A stretch of DNA of 64,000 nucleotides from Gordionus sp. m RMFG-2023 (Eukaryota > Nematomorpha > Gordioida > Chordodea > Parachordodidae), in the NCBI RefSeq assembly GCF_954871325.1, contig NC_088777.1, positions 25,955,366-26,019,365 of the forward strand, written 5' to 3'. Each line of letters starts with the position of its first letter. The first letter of the stretch is position 1. The position numbers were made by a program, and so were the translations under genes. Positions 47,159 to 58,051 of this stretch are shown here, piece by piece. The notes below the pieces were generated by a model. It saw only the letters and a program-made list of their open reading frames with translations. It was not told where the DNA came from and made no database searches.

Positions 47159-47640
47159 ATTATCTCATTTCGAATTATAAATGTGTATATATTGAAGTAT
47201 AATAAAAAATGAATGAAAAAAAGTCTTATTTTGAGTCTTTATTTTTATGTTTCCTCTGAACCCGGACCCGAACCCTGGACCCGGGTCCTTTTTAAATTTA
47301 TTAAAGGCGAACCCGGACCCTTTTTTTTGTCGAAGGGTTCACATCCCTGATTAAAATTAATCATTGATATATTTCTTTGTTAGATTTATAAATTAAACAT
47401 TATTTTATAATGTGCAAATAAAAAAAATGAAGGTTTATATTTTAATTATGAAATAAAAAAAAAATTTTCCTTATACATAATCCTAATGTAGGTTTGAATA
47501 CAAAAGTGTTCAAACCGGTTTTTAGAAGTTCGAAGCGAACCGATTATTTTATTTTTTGTGAACCGAACCTGAACCTTGAACCGTTATTTTTATCCGAACC
47601 TGAACCGATATTCGTTTCGGTTTGGATCCCTGGCGGGAGA

Positions 47641-48055
47641 TAATTGGTATTATGCAGGAGAAATATGAAAATTGCGGTAGAAATATAAAAATTGCTAAAA
47701 AAATTTTTTTACGGGCCTTCGGCCAGGATTTTGAATTGACTTAATTATCCGCCTATTATTTTTTATAATTAGTTTATATAAATATAAAGTAGGTAACTAT
47801 TTTTCAAAATAAAATAACATCTTGATTAATTTAAATATATTAATTTTTAAAAAACCAACGATCTTTTTTAAATATAAAAGAATGTAAACAAGATAAAATT
47901 TTATAAAAAAAACGATTTTAATTTTACAATTAAAAATATATTTTATGCGAATGTCCCACAAAACGACCGCAATTGGAAATCTACCGTGTGCGAGTAAAAC
48001 ATTATAGGGATATAGGCGCTTACTAATCACGTATCACGTTTAAATACATAAGGTA
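47641..48055. other. AT-rich stretch with no recognised feature
   Basis: One GC patch (cgggccttcggccagg, 47713) interrupts AT-rich DNA; no gene is recognised. Confidence 0.5.
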
Positions 48056-48840
48056 CTCCAAAAGTAAGAAATAATACAGATGCAACTACAGTTGCTGCAA
48101 TTGTAATCACTTATCTTGTAGTACAACATTCACAGAAAAACTTATCACAATGTTGGTAGAATCTTTTTCAAATAATATTTAACGACTCTAATATAAATGA
48201 AACTAAACTTGTAGAACAAAAATGAGCTTGGCTATCATCAATACTTTAGGACCTAAATCCAGGAGGTCAATTCTTGACGATTTGAAAGATGGGCCTACAT
48301 ATGCAATTCTAATAGATGCATCTAATAAGGGAAATATTAAAATATCTTCCTTGATCCTCTGCTATTTCAACAAAATTTCGTTTCAATAAAACTATTAAAT
48401 TTTTTCCCTCAAATAGTGAAAAATCCAAAGACATAGCAACCATATAATGGTAAATATAGCAGATTCGAGATTATCAATAAATTGCATGTCAGCTTTCTGA
48501 TCTGATAATGCCTCAGTGAATTTGGTAAAAACAGAGTGTATTTACAGAATTGAGTCAGCACAATGTTGGTTGCGATATGTTCTTAATACCCGCCCATCGA
48601 TAAAATTTAAAAATCCTTTAAAAAAATATTTCTTAAATAAAGATTATAAAAGCTGTCCTAACATTTTGAAAATTCCAATAATGAATGGGAGAGGTGTATT
48701 TAGGAATGATTTCACATGTAGAAAATCTACTACATGCTGTTAATGTGTAGTTGCAATCAGAAGAATCTTAATAAAGATTCACAAAATTATGCTGAAGATG
48801 TGTTCATCTTTACAGTTAATAATTGTCAATAAATTTTATA
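48056..48840 (+). pseudogene. hAT transposase fragment (SCAND3/ZBED-like type)
   Basis: Translation across frames gives VITYLVVQHSQ, LGPKSRRSILDDLKDGPTYA followed by ILIDASNKGNIKIFPLIL, and later SDNASVNFGK and FKNPLKKYFLNKDYKSCPNI. The 'LIDaSnkGniKifP' phrase is typical of the hAT group that gave rise to vertebrate SCAND3/ZBED-like genes. Many stops and frame changes. No ends or C-terminal domain lie on this strand. Confidence 0.62.
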
Positions 48841-48980
48841 GCGCCCTAAAACTTAATTATATTTTATTTGAGATTTAAATAATAGAACTAAATGTTTACA
48901 GTCGTAATTGAGATATTTATAAAATTCCTGGAATGACATATTATATATTTGTTTAACCATTAGCTCGGCCTCTATTGTTG

Positions 48981-49300
48981 TTATAGCAATCCGATTTTTT
49001 CCTTTATCCAGTCAGTCCTCATCAGGCTAAAAATGCGCTCGGATGAGGCATAAGAATGAGGTAAGGAAAAGACATACTCGCATATTTTATTACGAAAAAA
49101 TTTTACCCAATTCTCCTCTGTTTTTAGACCATCTAACTTTAAGTATTTTGGCGAATCATAAATAATAGAGAGAATTACAATCTTCTCAAACAAGACATCA
49201 ATATCTTTCGGTATTTTTAATATATTTATTAAATTATAAAAACCATCAATTGATGGTTTCTGTTCCAAGGTCATAATATTTATATATTTGTAAATAGAGT
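48981..49300 (-). pseudogene. hAT transposase C-terminus (SCAND3/ZBED-like), minus strand
   Basis: A 97-codon open frame ends VFSLPHSYASSERIFSLMRT followed by DWIKEKIGLL, the C-terminal hAT signature (LPHSxASSERIFS) of the same group as the plus-strand fragment just before it. The opposite orientation implies either two copies or an inversion. Upstream of about 49340 the frame is lost, shortly before the hAT-A copy. Confidence 0.7.
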
Positions 49301-49413
49301 TATTAAAATCAAATTTTGATTGTAAATATTCTAAAATTGTCTTGATAAATATATCTGCTTCATTTAAAAATGTATTAATTATAGTATTATTTGAACATTT
49401 TAATATAATATTT

Positions 49414-52400
49414 CAGGGATCTAAACCGAAACGAATATCGGTTCGGTTCAGGTTCGGTTCGCAAAAAATAAAAATATTGGTTCGGTTCGAACCTTTAAAA
49501 ACCGGTTTGAACACTTTTGTATTCAAACCTTCTTTAGGTTTATGTATAAGGAAAATTTTTTTTTATTTCATAATTAAAATAAAAACCTTCGTTTTTATTA
49601 ATTGCACATTATAAAATAATATCTGAAATCAACTCTGATGAGACGATCAAAGCTGTCAGATCTTTCAAAAGAGACTCTTCTGGAGGCCTAGATGGCATTC
49701 GTGCTATTTTCATCCAAGACATTTTAAAACCTAACATATCATGCAAAGCCCTCTTGCAGAACCTTACCAGGTTATTAAATTTAATTCTTAATGGGCCCCT
49801 CCCACCACCTATCATTCCTATTCTCTTTGGTGCCCGCCTTATAGCCCCCAAAAAAAAGGATGGAGGTATCTGCCCAATTGCTGTTGGGTCGTTCTTCAGA
49901 AGGACTATCTCTAAGATCATTGCCTTACGAATAAAGGAATCTCTTTCTTCATTCCTGTCGCCACTTCAGCTAGGGTTTGGTGTACCTGGAGGCTCTGAAA
50001 TTTCAGCCCATCTTGCTCGCATTACCCTCTCAAATAATATTCCAATGTCGTTTTAAAACTTGATTTCAAAAATGCTTTCAATACAATCAAACGTCAATAT
50101 TTCGTTCCCTTGTTTTGCCACAAATATCCTCAATATTCTACATACATTCTCAACAGTTACTCTAGCCCTACTTTTTTAAAGTACAATAACAACATAATAA
50201 AATCTCAGGAGGGAATCCAACAAGGAGACCCCTTAGGCCCAGCCCTTTTTTGCATCGGGATACACAAGATAATCCTGGATATTCAATCTATATCTAACCT
50301 CACTTTAAATTCCTGGTAGCTCGATGAAGGTATAGTCTCAGGCAACCTCTCTACAGTCATGTCCATTCCCCCCATCATCGAAAATCTCTCTTATATAATA
50401 GGACTATCTCTCAACCTCCCCAAATGTGAGATTTGCTTCTTAAACCCTACAACATCCATCCCTTCAGAAACCACATTCCTCGCCATCAACAGAGAAGAGA
50501 TGACACATCTTAGATCACCGATAGGGGGTGAAAAAGCAATCGAAACTTTTTTAAACAAATCCCTCGACAATTTATCTAATTTAAACTCACTTTTTAATTA
50601 CCTACCCGCTCATCAATCCTTTTTTTTAATCAAAAACTATTTTAATATACCCAAAATCCTCTATGCCCTGAGATACTCACCAATCTTCAAATCGATTTGC
50701 TAGTTTCCCACGAAACCCAAATTAAGGATCTCCTAGAAAACATATTAAACCTTAAATTCTCCAATTCATCTTGGCTCCAGGCCACCCTTCCATGCAAGTC
50801 TGGTGGTATTGGTATCCGATCCCCCTTACAACTTTCCCTCTCAGCCTTTATCTCATCTCGTCTTGCTGCTCAATCTATTATCGACAATGGATCTACTCCT
50901 TCAGATACTGACCTCTCACAGGCCCTCACCTTTTGGGACAACAACTGCTCTCCCACCCTTAGCCGTCCCGCGCTTCCAGTACCCAAAAAGACTGGGATCT
51001 TCCTCTGATCGCCCGTTCCGTTGAATATCTTTGAACAGGCCCTTTGAGGAAAATCCCAATAATTTGGTACTAAATGCAAACTCTGGCTACGAATGGTTGG
51101 AAGCCATCCCCAGCGCCAATCTTGGCCTTCTCATGACTGGCGAACAGCTACGTATATCTATAACTCTCCGCCTCGGCTGTAATGTCGTAGTTCCCTCCAT
51201 CTGCATCGACAGTGGTCAGCCCATTGAATCGAAGACTTACCATCCCTTGCACTGCAAGTTCTCCCGTGGACGACAACCTCGTCATAAATCTATCAATAAC
51301 ATTTTACTAGCCGCCCTCAAAAAAGTTAATATCCCATCTACCCTCGAACCAGTGGGTCTTTCAAACGAATACGCCATACGCCCGGATGGTATTTCTCTCA
51401 TACCCTGGTCTAATGGTCTTCCGCTAACATGGTATTACACTTGCGTTGATTTTGCAGCCAAATCTAACCTCTCATTTTCTGCTATCCAAAAGGCAGAAAT
51501 CCTTAAAAAAATAAATACGCTGGCCTCGCCAACACTATGTTCATTCCTATCTTTACCAATACCTTAGGCATGTTTGGAAACGAGGCCCTCAATTTTATTA
51601 AAATTATTTTAAAAAAAAGAGACAGATCTCAGGGGACCCCAATGAAGGATTTTACCTTCGCCCGCAGATTTCCCTGGAAATTTGCCGCTAATTTTTTAAG
51701 TATTCACTCTTCTCTTGGATGATATACACCCCCCTTTTTTTTAAATATATATATTTTTTTTATAGTCCTTTTTAATGTCTTTATAGATTATATATATATT
51801 ATATATTTATTTTTTTTATATTTAATTTTTAATATATCCATTTTAATATATATTTTTTAATCCTCTGTAATTTAATGAGTTTAATAAATTATTAAAATAA
51901 AAATAAAATTTTAAATATAACAAATACATATATTTAAAATAATTTTAATATGAACAATTACTTAAAATTTTTTTATTAAGCTGCACAATTAATATATTTT
52001 CAAAATTCGTCTCACTCAAATTACATCTATAAGAAAATAATATAAATTTAATTTTTGAAAAACATATTTCCACACTAACTTGGGTAGCTGGCATTTCTAG
52101 TATGATATCACATTTGACGTGTCATTCATAATACTATATGTAAATAATTTATATATTAGATTTAATTTTTTTCTAGGCATTATAATTTATAAGCTTAAAA
52201 TATTTAAAACGTGTTGTAAAATGGCAATATACTAAAGTTTATAAAAATTATGACTGACGTTTATCAATAAAATGTTATTGATAATAATTTTTAAAACAAT
52301 TTGAATATAATTAAAATTTTTGCAATATACTACTAGTAATAACTTACACATTATTTTATAAGCATAAAATAATGAAACTCAAACCAGTTCAGAGGCATTT

Positions 52401-52519
52401 AGCGGTTCGGTTCAGGTTCGGCTAAAAAATTTTTAGAGGTTTAGGTTCGGTTTGGGTTTGATAAAAATACCGGTTTTTAGCGGTTTAACGGTTCGGTTCA
52501 GGTTCGGTTTGGATCCCTG
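49414..52519 (-). mobile_element. Second hAT-A copy, split by an R2-like LINE
   Basis: Begins CAGGGATCTAAACCGAAACG and ends GGTTTGGATCCCTG. Its interior is the reverse complement of hAT-A at 41609-47632, including the C-terminal remnant at 52000-52150. The flanking 8-mers (taatattt / taaataac) do not match. Sequence continuous in the other copy ('aaaataatgtttaattt') is broken here at 49620/51876 by the LINE. Here the site taken by hAT-C in the other copy is empty. Confidence 0.8.
49621..51875 (+). mobile_element. R2-like LINE with C-terminal endonuclease, plus strand
   Basis: In order: RT opening (SFKRDSSGGLDGIR), ARLIAPKKKDGGICPIAVGS and FFRRTISKIIA, LQLGFGVPGGSEISAHLAR, LKLDFKNAFNTIKR with the first catalytic Asp, EGIQQGDPLGPALFC, SWxLDEG in place of a YxDD box, GGIGIRSPLQLSLSAFIS, SGYEWLEAIPSANLGLL, and the endonuclease core IRPDGISLIPWSNG...TWYYTCVD, ending near 51722. 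The C-terminal zinc knuckle is degenerate. Frame changes occur near 50055, 50320, 50695, 51010 and 51535. The 5' end is truncated inside RT. It is longer than the relative at 38050-39545. Confidence 0.82.
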
Positions 52520-53398
52520 TAAATAACAATAAAATTTTTAAAAAATTAAACGAAAGCTCGTAAAACGCTTTGTAAAATAAGATTCCTCTTTATCACGATC
52601 AAAACATGATAATACCGTATAATCATTCCTTAACTTAAAACCCTAATTTTTTAATTATCCCTTTAAAACCCGTTATGATCCCGGCTAGTTCTGATCCCTT
52701 TAAAAATAACGACATATATATATAATAAAACATTTTAATAATAGGTCCTGGTGCTCTTATCATAAAACGCAAGGATATTAAGTATGTTGAACAATATTAA
52801 TGGTTAAAGGAAAATGTTGACATTACCAAACATTCTGAGGCAAGTTTTCAATTATCACAATCAAATTTAATATAACATTATGACAAATTATAAAATTATC
52901 TTTTATTTTAAGTTTTTATATTTGTATATAAAATTGAAATATTTTAATAGGCTGCATCATACCTTATTTTCTCCAATAAATAATATAATTAAAATTATAC
53001 ATAAATAATATTATAAGATAAGATCATTTTTGTAATAATTTATTTATTTTTAACAATTCATTTTAAAATTTTGATCAGACAAACAAGAGCGATTAGTCGA
53101 CAGCTTTCGCCGTGCTAAACACACGTTCAGTTGGAGATCTTTATTTTGAAAAAAGCTTAAAATCAACTTCAAAAGGATCTACATTCATATCCTCATTAGA
53201 AAATAATCTGATATGTGTGTTGTAAGGAAAGTCTGCTTTTTCTTTGTCAAGATATTTTATCAAACTTGAAATAAGTTGAAGCTTTCTACCTGACCTCTAA
53301 TTTTATCAAGAGTCAATTTAATCTAAATAGGGTATAATATCGCTGATAAGATATATTCATCTTTATTAATGTGTTCGAATCCATTAAAAATAAATATA

Positions 53399-55690
53399 GG
53401 GGAGACCGGGGTTATATTTAAAAAATTGAGAGGCTGTGAAAAGGAGAAGTAACTTATAAAAATAATTTAAACGTTGTTTTATTCTTTATATAAGAAATTA
53501 ATATCTAAGAAAAAAAATAAAAAATTTTGAGTTATGAAAAAGACACGGGGGGGGGAAGCGTATTATCCCTTTGTAGGTCATGTTTTAGCCTATCATTTTC
53601 ATGCATTTTATTCATATAAAAAACACAACAAATATAATATTAATATATAATTATGATTTATTACATATTTAATCAGATTTATTACAAATAAAAAAGTGAT
53701 TAAAATCGCAACAAAATCCATTGCCCATAAATGACAATCTAAGTCTTAGAACCAATTTTCATTCTGATGGTGTACATGATAATTTTTGCCGCATACTAAG
53801 CCACATTTTTTTTTCTAGCGATATTCATATTTAAGCTTTTTTTTGCTTTTCTATTTTTGGCTTGTATGGTGTTTTCCCGATTAGTGGCCTTAGCTCTGGC
53901 CATTTTTTATATGGAAATGACCTTAAAATAGATGATGTTATTTGATTACTAGGGTTTTTTTAAAAAATATTATGGGATGGGGAATAATATTCTCTGGAGT
54001 AAAATCGATTTCCATCTGAGAAGATGAACTGGACTATTATTGAAAGATGGTTACGAAGTAATTTCAGATAAATTTAGTTGTATCTCATTAGGCTTATTAT
54101 TATTAAAATATAATGGATTCAAATTTTTGTCATTAAAGATCAAAGGATCTAAGACAAAATACCCGAGTGAAGAAACGTGAGGGATTTAGGGTAATAAGTT
54201 TTTGTTATAAATCAGAAATTCATTAATGTTGAATTGCATAGAATAAACGAATTACATTTTATGTTGTAATATTATTTATAAATTACATTTTTATTATAAT
54301 TCAAAAATTTATTAATCTCCTTTTAACAAAAGAAAAATGTTCTTTTTATATCTTTATCAAACGATCAACTAAATTGATTTTAAAGTTAAGAAACAAACAT
54401 AAATTGTATCGATAAAATGTTAATACAAACTAAAATAATCTCGCCGCAAGGTATAAATAAATTCAAATTAAATAACGATTAAAAACCCTTCTGAATATTT
54501 GAAGCCGAGGTGGCTTTTGGAAGAATCTCCTTTATCACTCCAGGGATATCATAATTAGTAAAACTTTTACCTGGGGTGCATCTTCATCCATGCACCCAAG
54601 GCACTATTGCAATATTTTTTAAGAGGTCCATAAAAGGTTCTATCCAATGGTTGGAGTTTATGGGTGCAATGGGAGGGAGAGTCACTAAAACAATGCCACT
54701 CTCAGACAGCTCAATGACTTCAATATGATGAGATGTATGATCATCTAGAATAAGTAAAACATTTTTTCAGGACTGGGCTCAGCAAATTCTATAAAATGTT
54801 TTTAAAAATGTATAAAATCTTTAGCCAGCATCCATCCAGAACCATTGGACACGCCAATGCATCCCACAGGGCCATCTCTTAAATAATGATCATAGAATTT
54901 TTTCCTGATATATAAACATAAGTGTAATAGAATTTCCTAAGCATTAACAGCAATTGTCAAGGTCATGAGTTTCCAGTCTGATGTAGTAATTTCCCCAAAC
55001 TATTTTTCCCCTTTCATTGCTATAACTTTATTAGGCTATTGAACTGTTAATCCTATGAAAATATCAAAGATTTGCTATCGAATATATTTTTAATTTACCA
55101 GTTTCATCCATATTATATATGACCTGGTAGAAAGTTATTTTCCCTTAAAACAGTCAAATAATTATTAAAAAATAACTCACCCATTTTCATATTGAAATTG
55201 GTAACCCTGGCTATATTTGTAGCTTCTGGTGTTCTCAAATATATAGTTGGATTTCTTTTAAACCAAGTCTTCACCAGCTGATTGAGTTACTTCCCAAGAT
55301 TTTGGTACTTCATCACTATATATATGGCTGCATCAGTTTATTTTAAATATATATCATATACACCTAACTAAATCTTTAATGTATAGGTAAAAACCTAAAT
55401 ATGATTTAATGCATGATATAATATAATGCTAAATCAATGTATAAATTATTTTAAAATAATATATATGGCAGCATCATTTTAAAATTACTATACATACATG
55501 GCAACATAATTTTAATTAAATATATATCATACACATACACACACAATTACATATCATTCTGAAGCTTAAGTTAAATTCCTACTTTAAAGTATTTAAATAT
55601 TAATAAAGAAGTTTATATGTCCAAACCATTTTGCAAAATCACAACCGGTAATTAATGAATGTATGTAAAATGATAAGACGGTCCCCGCTA
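53399..55690 (-). mobile_element. pogo/Tigger-type transposon, minus-strand copy
   Basis: Inverted copy of 28300-30490. Its 3' terminus reads ggggagaccggggttatat at 53399 next to a TA, as expected of pogo/Tigger terminal repeats. A decayed match, 'gacggtccccgcta', near 55676-55690 may be the other end. On the minus strand the transposase pieces read DETG (about 55107), LDNHTSHHIEVIEL (54748-54707), the APSSSSSE-like tract and the Cys/His tail. Stops and frame shifts make it a pseudogene; breaks differ from those of the plus-strand copy. Confidence 0.75.
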
Positions 55691-56291
55691 ATATCATTGC
55701 TCCCAATTTGATTACCAATTTGGGAATCAAACTGGAAATATGGATGGTATTTCCTCCGTTTATATCAATTTTTTTAAAATTCTCAACTTAAATACACTTC
55801 CCTAGCATCTATTAATATTAATTTCAAATTTACTACAAAATTTTTCTAGGAGATATAAGAGAAATCTCCAATTTTTAGCGATTTAGAACGGGAACCATAA
55901 TAAAAGTTTCAATCATTATCCTCCTAATTATTTTAAAAGTTTTAAAATAAAATGAGCCAGAGCGACAGGTTCCATAACCTATATAATCATATATATACGT
56001 ATATTTTTTTAATTAACAATAACCATACTTATATCTAAGAACGGATGAAAATCTATATGATTCGTATATATCACAAGATTCGTCAAATTGGCCATTATCC
56101 TTAATAAAGACTATATAATGATTTCACGGAGTTATAAAAAGAGTTTCATCTTGTCATAACCGATTTAATCAGATATTTTCCAATTTTTCCCTTAAAAATG
56201 GGTGCATAATTTGGAGACTGCCCATGTTTATTCCGGAATTGAGGAAATATTTGAGTTGGAACAAAATTTTACAATGTGTAAACAGTGTACA

Positions 56292-56616
56292 AGAGATCTG
56301 CAAGAGTAAGCCCGGCCCGTACCCGGCCCGAATAATATTTTTTAAGAAAATTTAGGCCGGGTCGGGTCTGGCCTTAGAAACTTTTTAAAATATATCTAAA
56401 TTTATCAATTTTATGATAAAATTTTTATGTAAAATAAAAATATTTGATTTTATTTATAGAAAGTAGACGCCAAATAACATATAACGTTTATTTTGAGTTA
56501 TTATAAAAATTAATTTCTATATTTAAATAAATTCGGAATTTCGGGTTCGGGCCGGGCAAACTTTATAAAAAAAATTTCGGGCCGGGCTTGAAAAATTAGA
56601 CCCGATGCAGATCACT
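56292..56616. mobile_element. hAT-type MITE, AGATCTGC family, second copy
   Basis: Begins AGAGATCTGCAAGAG and ends GATGCAGATCACT, with a perfect 8-bp duplication agtgtaca (56284-56291, 56617-56624). The interior matches 19606-19977: GC-rich arms ('cccggcccgtacccggcccg') and 'aaatataacg'-like AT-rich centre. Inserted into hAT-D DNA. Confidence 0.9.
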
Positions 56617-56714
56617 AGTGTACACATCATTTTTTTTAATGGTGTAAAAAAATGTTTCATATTGGGGCAAGGGCAGAGTTTATATAACTTCTAATTTTAC
56701 AGGTAAATATACTT

Positions 56715-57790
56715 CCACTACTAATAGTATTACAATCTAATCTATATGCAATTCAAAAAGATATAAGCAGGCTCTTTAATTTAAAGCTAGATGAATTAGA
56801 ACAATTCATAGAAATTCTGATCTATATAAGCATAAATCTGCCAAGAGCTAGTTTATAGTGAACAGCTAATACTAGAGTAGCGAATGTGGCTAATATTATG
56901 CCAGTAAAAAATGTGGGAGTTCATAAAATCATGTTTTCACCTAAATAGCAATAAGAAAGCATGCCTTATTTGGACTGAAGGAATAATGTTCTTCATAAAA
57001 TATGACCTATGCTGACGAACACAACAGATATTTCAAAAAAAAATTACGCAAGGAGAAAATCTGTGTCAATGAGTTCAAAGGGCGAAGTAAGATAAAACAA
57101 TACAACCCCAACCTAAAAAGTGGGCTTTTAAATTCTTTTTATAATGTGGAAATGATGGTATTAAATATAATTATGAAATGTATATGGGATGTCAGATATC
57201 GGGGCTTGTGGGAATTCAGTTATACACATGGTTGTAGCGTTCCGTTGCAATAAAATTTCAAGTTATGCTTTGACAATTGGTTCTCAAGCATAAACTTACT
57301 AGTTATATGCGCAAAGGGGGATACAATTTAGGCAAATTGCCTCAAAAATTAAGTTTTGCCGATAATTTAATAAAAAAAAAGAAGAGGAAGTTTTGTTAAA
57401 AAAACGGTGACCAATGAAGCAGTTTTATCTGTTATCAATATGTTTGACAGTCGTTCCATTTATCTAATGAGCAGCTTTAAAGGGGCCCACCCAATATCAG
57501 ACGTGAAACGATTTGATCCAAAAAAAGGGAAATCATTAAGGTGAAATGTCTAACCATTATTAAAAATTACACTAAAAACAAGCAGAGTGGATCTTATAGA
57601 TTTCCTATTAGCACTATATAGAATTCATATCAGGTTCCGAAAATGCTATTACCAAGTAGCATTTAATATATATTTGATATGACGCTAGCAGATGTCTTGT
57701 GTAAACGAAATAAAGGTATTAACTCAACTTAGGTGCAAATTACCAGGATGTAAGAGCATTACGAAAGTTGGGTGCGACAAATTTTTTTTT
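56715..57790 (+). pseudogene. piggyBac transposase remnant
   Basis: Across frames: LKLDELEQFIEILIYIS with NLPRASL, then ICVNEFKGRSKIKQYNPNLK (57060-57119) matching the piggyBac 'DExMxxFKGRSxxKQYxPxKP' block, FDNWFSSINLLVICAKG, SIYLMSSFKGAHP, the SGVDLIDFLLALYRIHIR block (57588-57641, equivalent to MGGVDxxDQ), and a cysteine-rich tail RCKLPGCKSITKVGC. Order and spacing fit a piggyBac transposase of about 370 surviving residues. Several stops and frame changes. The tail ends 44 bp before the RTE LINE. It is a different subfamily from the remnant at 30505-32385. Confidence 0.78.
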
Positions 57791-57834
57791 GTATTTGTAT
57801 ATCATTTTATACAATTTATAATTTACGAGAATAT

Positions 57835-57910
57835 CGCCGGGGTGGCCTAATGGGTAAGATGTAGGCTTGGAAACACGAGTATGAACAAGGACGCTGGTTC
57901 AATCCTGGTA
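57835..57910 (+). promoter_or_regulatory. tRNA-like internal promoter at the LINE 5' end
   Basis: 'ggggtggcctaatgggtaag' (57838-57857) resembles a polymerase III box A, and 'ggttcaatcc' (57896-57905) is a perfect box B. Their spacing, about 40-50 bp, is near that of a tRNA gene. A full cloverleaf is not evident. This suggests the LINE took up, or began from, a tRNA/SINE-like head. Confidence 0.6.
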
Positions 57911-58051
57911 AGAACCATAAAAACTTTCAAGTTTTTCTTCGATGACTGATGTGTAAAGACATATGGTATGATGAATTTCAGAGCTTAGAGATGACACCCC
58001 GGTCACCGACAGGCCTGGACAGCCGGGTGCTAAGGATACCTGTCCAAACAA

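Larger units (their letters stand above)
44223..47349 (+). mobile_element. hAT-B element inserted in hAT-A
   Basis: Begins CAGGGATGTGAACCCGGACC and ends GGGTTCACATCCCTG, with a perfect 8-bp duplication attaaaat (44215-44222 and 47350-47357). 'gacccgg' and 'gaaccc' motifs crowd the ends. It carries a transposase gene that is split by a small LTR element at 44886-46508. It sits about 95 bp from hAT-C, both within the same hAT-A body. Confidence 0.95.
41609..47632 (+). mobile_element. hAT-A element, host of a four-level nest
   Basis: Begins CAGGGATCCAAACCGAA and ends TTTCGGTTTGGATCCCTG, with a perfect 8-bp duplication gcgggaga (41601-41608 and 47633-47640). Both ends carry many 'gaaccg' repeats. 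Without its two inserted hATs it is only about 0.83 kb. It keeps a transposase C-terminus remnant: LAMPATQVCVEKCFSTIKFI at 42007-42066, resuming after the first insert as RCNLNETSFEYRLIVRLNK (44136-44192). A second copy lies inverted at 49414-52519. Confidence 0.93.
52750..56700 (-). mobile_element. hAT-D copy split by a pogo element and a MITE
   Basis: On the minus strand: a BED exon remnant near 56690-56625, a MITE (56616-56292), the core NKHGQSPNYAPIFKGKIGKY with NSFYNSVKSL (56240-56080), the pogo element (55690-53399), then the C-terminal part with KLTLDKIRGQVE and PTERVFSTAKAV (53345-53080). The pieces follow the order of the uninterrupted copy at 20340-21535. Many stops. The low-complexity DNA near 52750-53050 includes its decayed 3' end. 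Confidence 0.68.
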
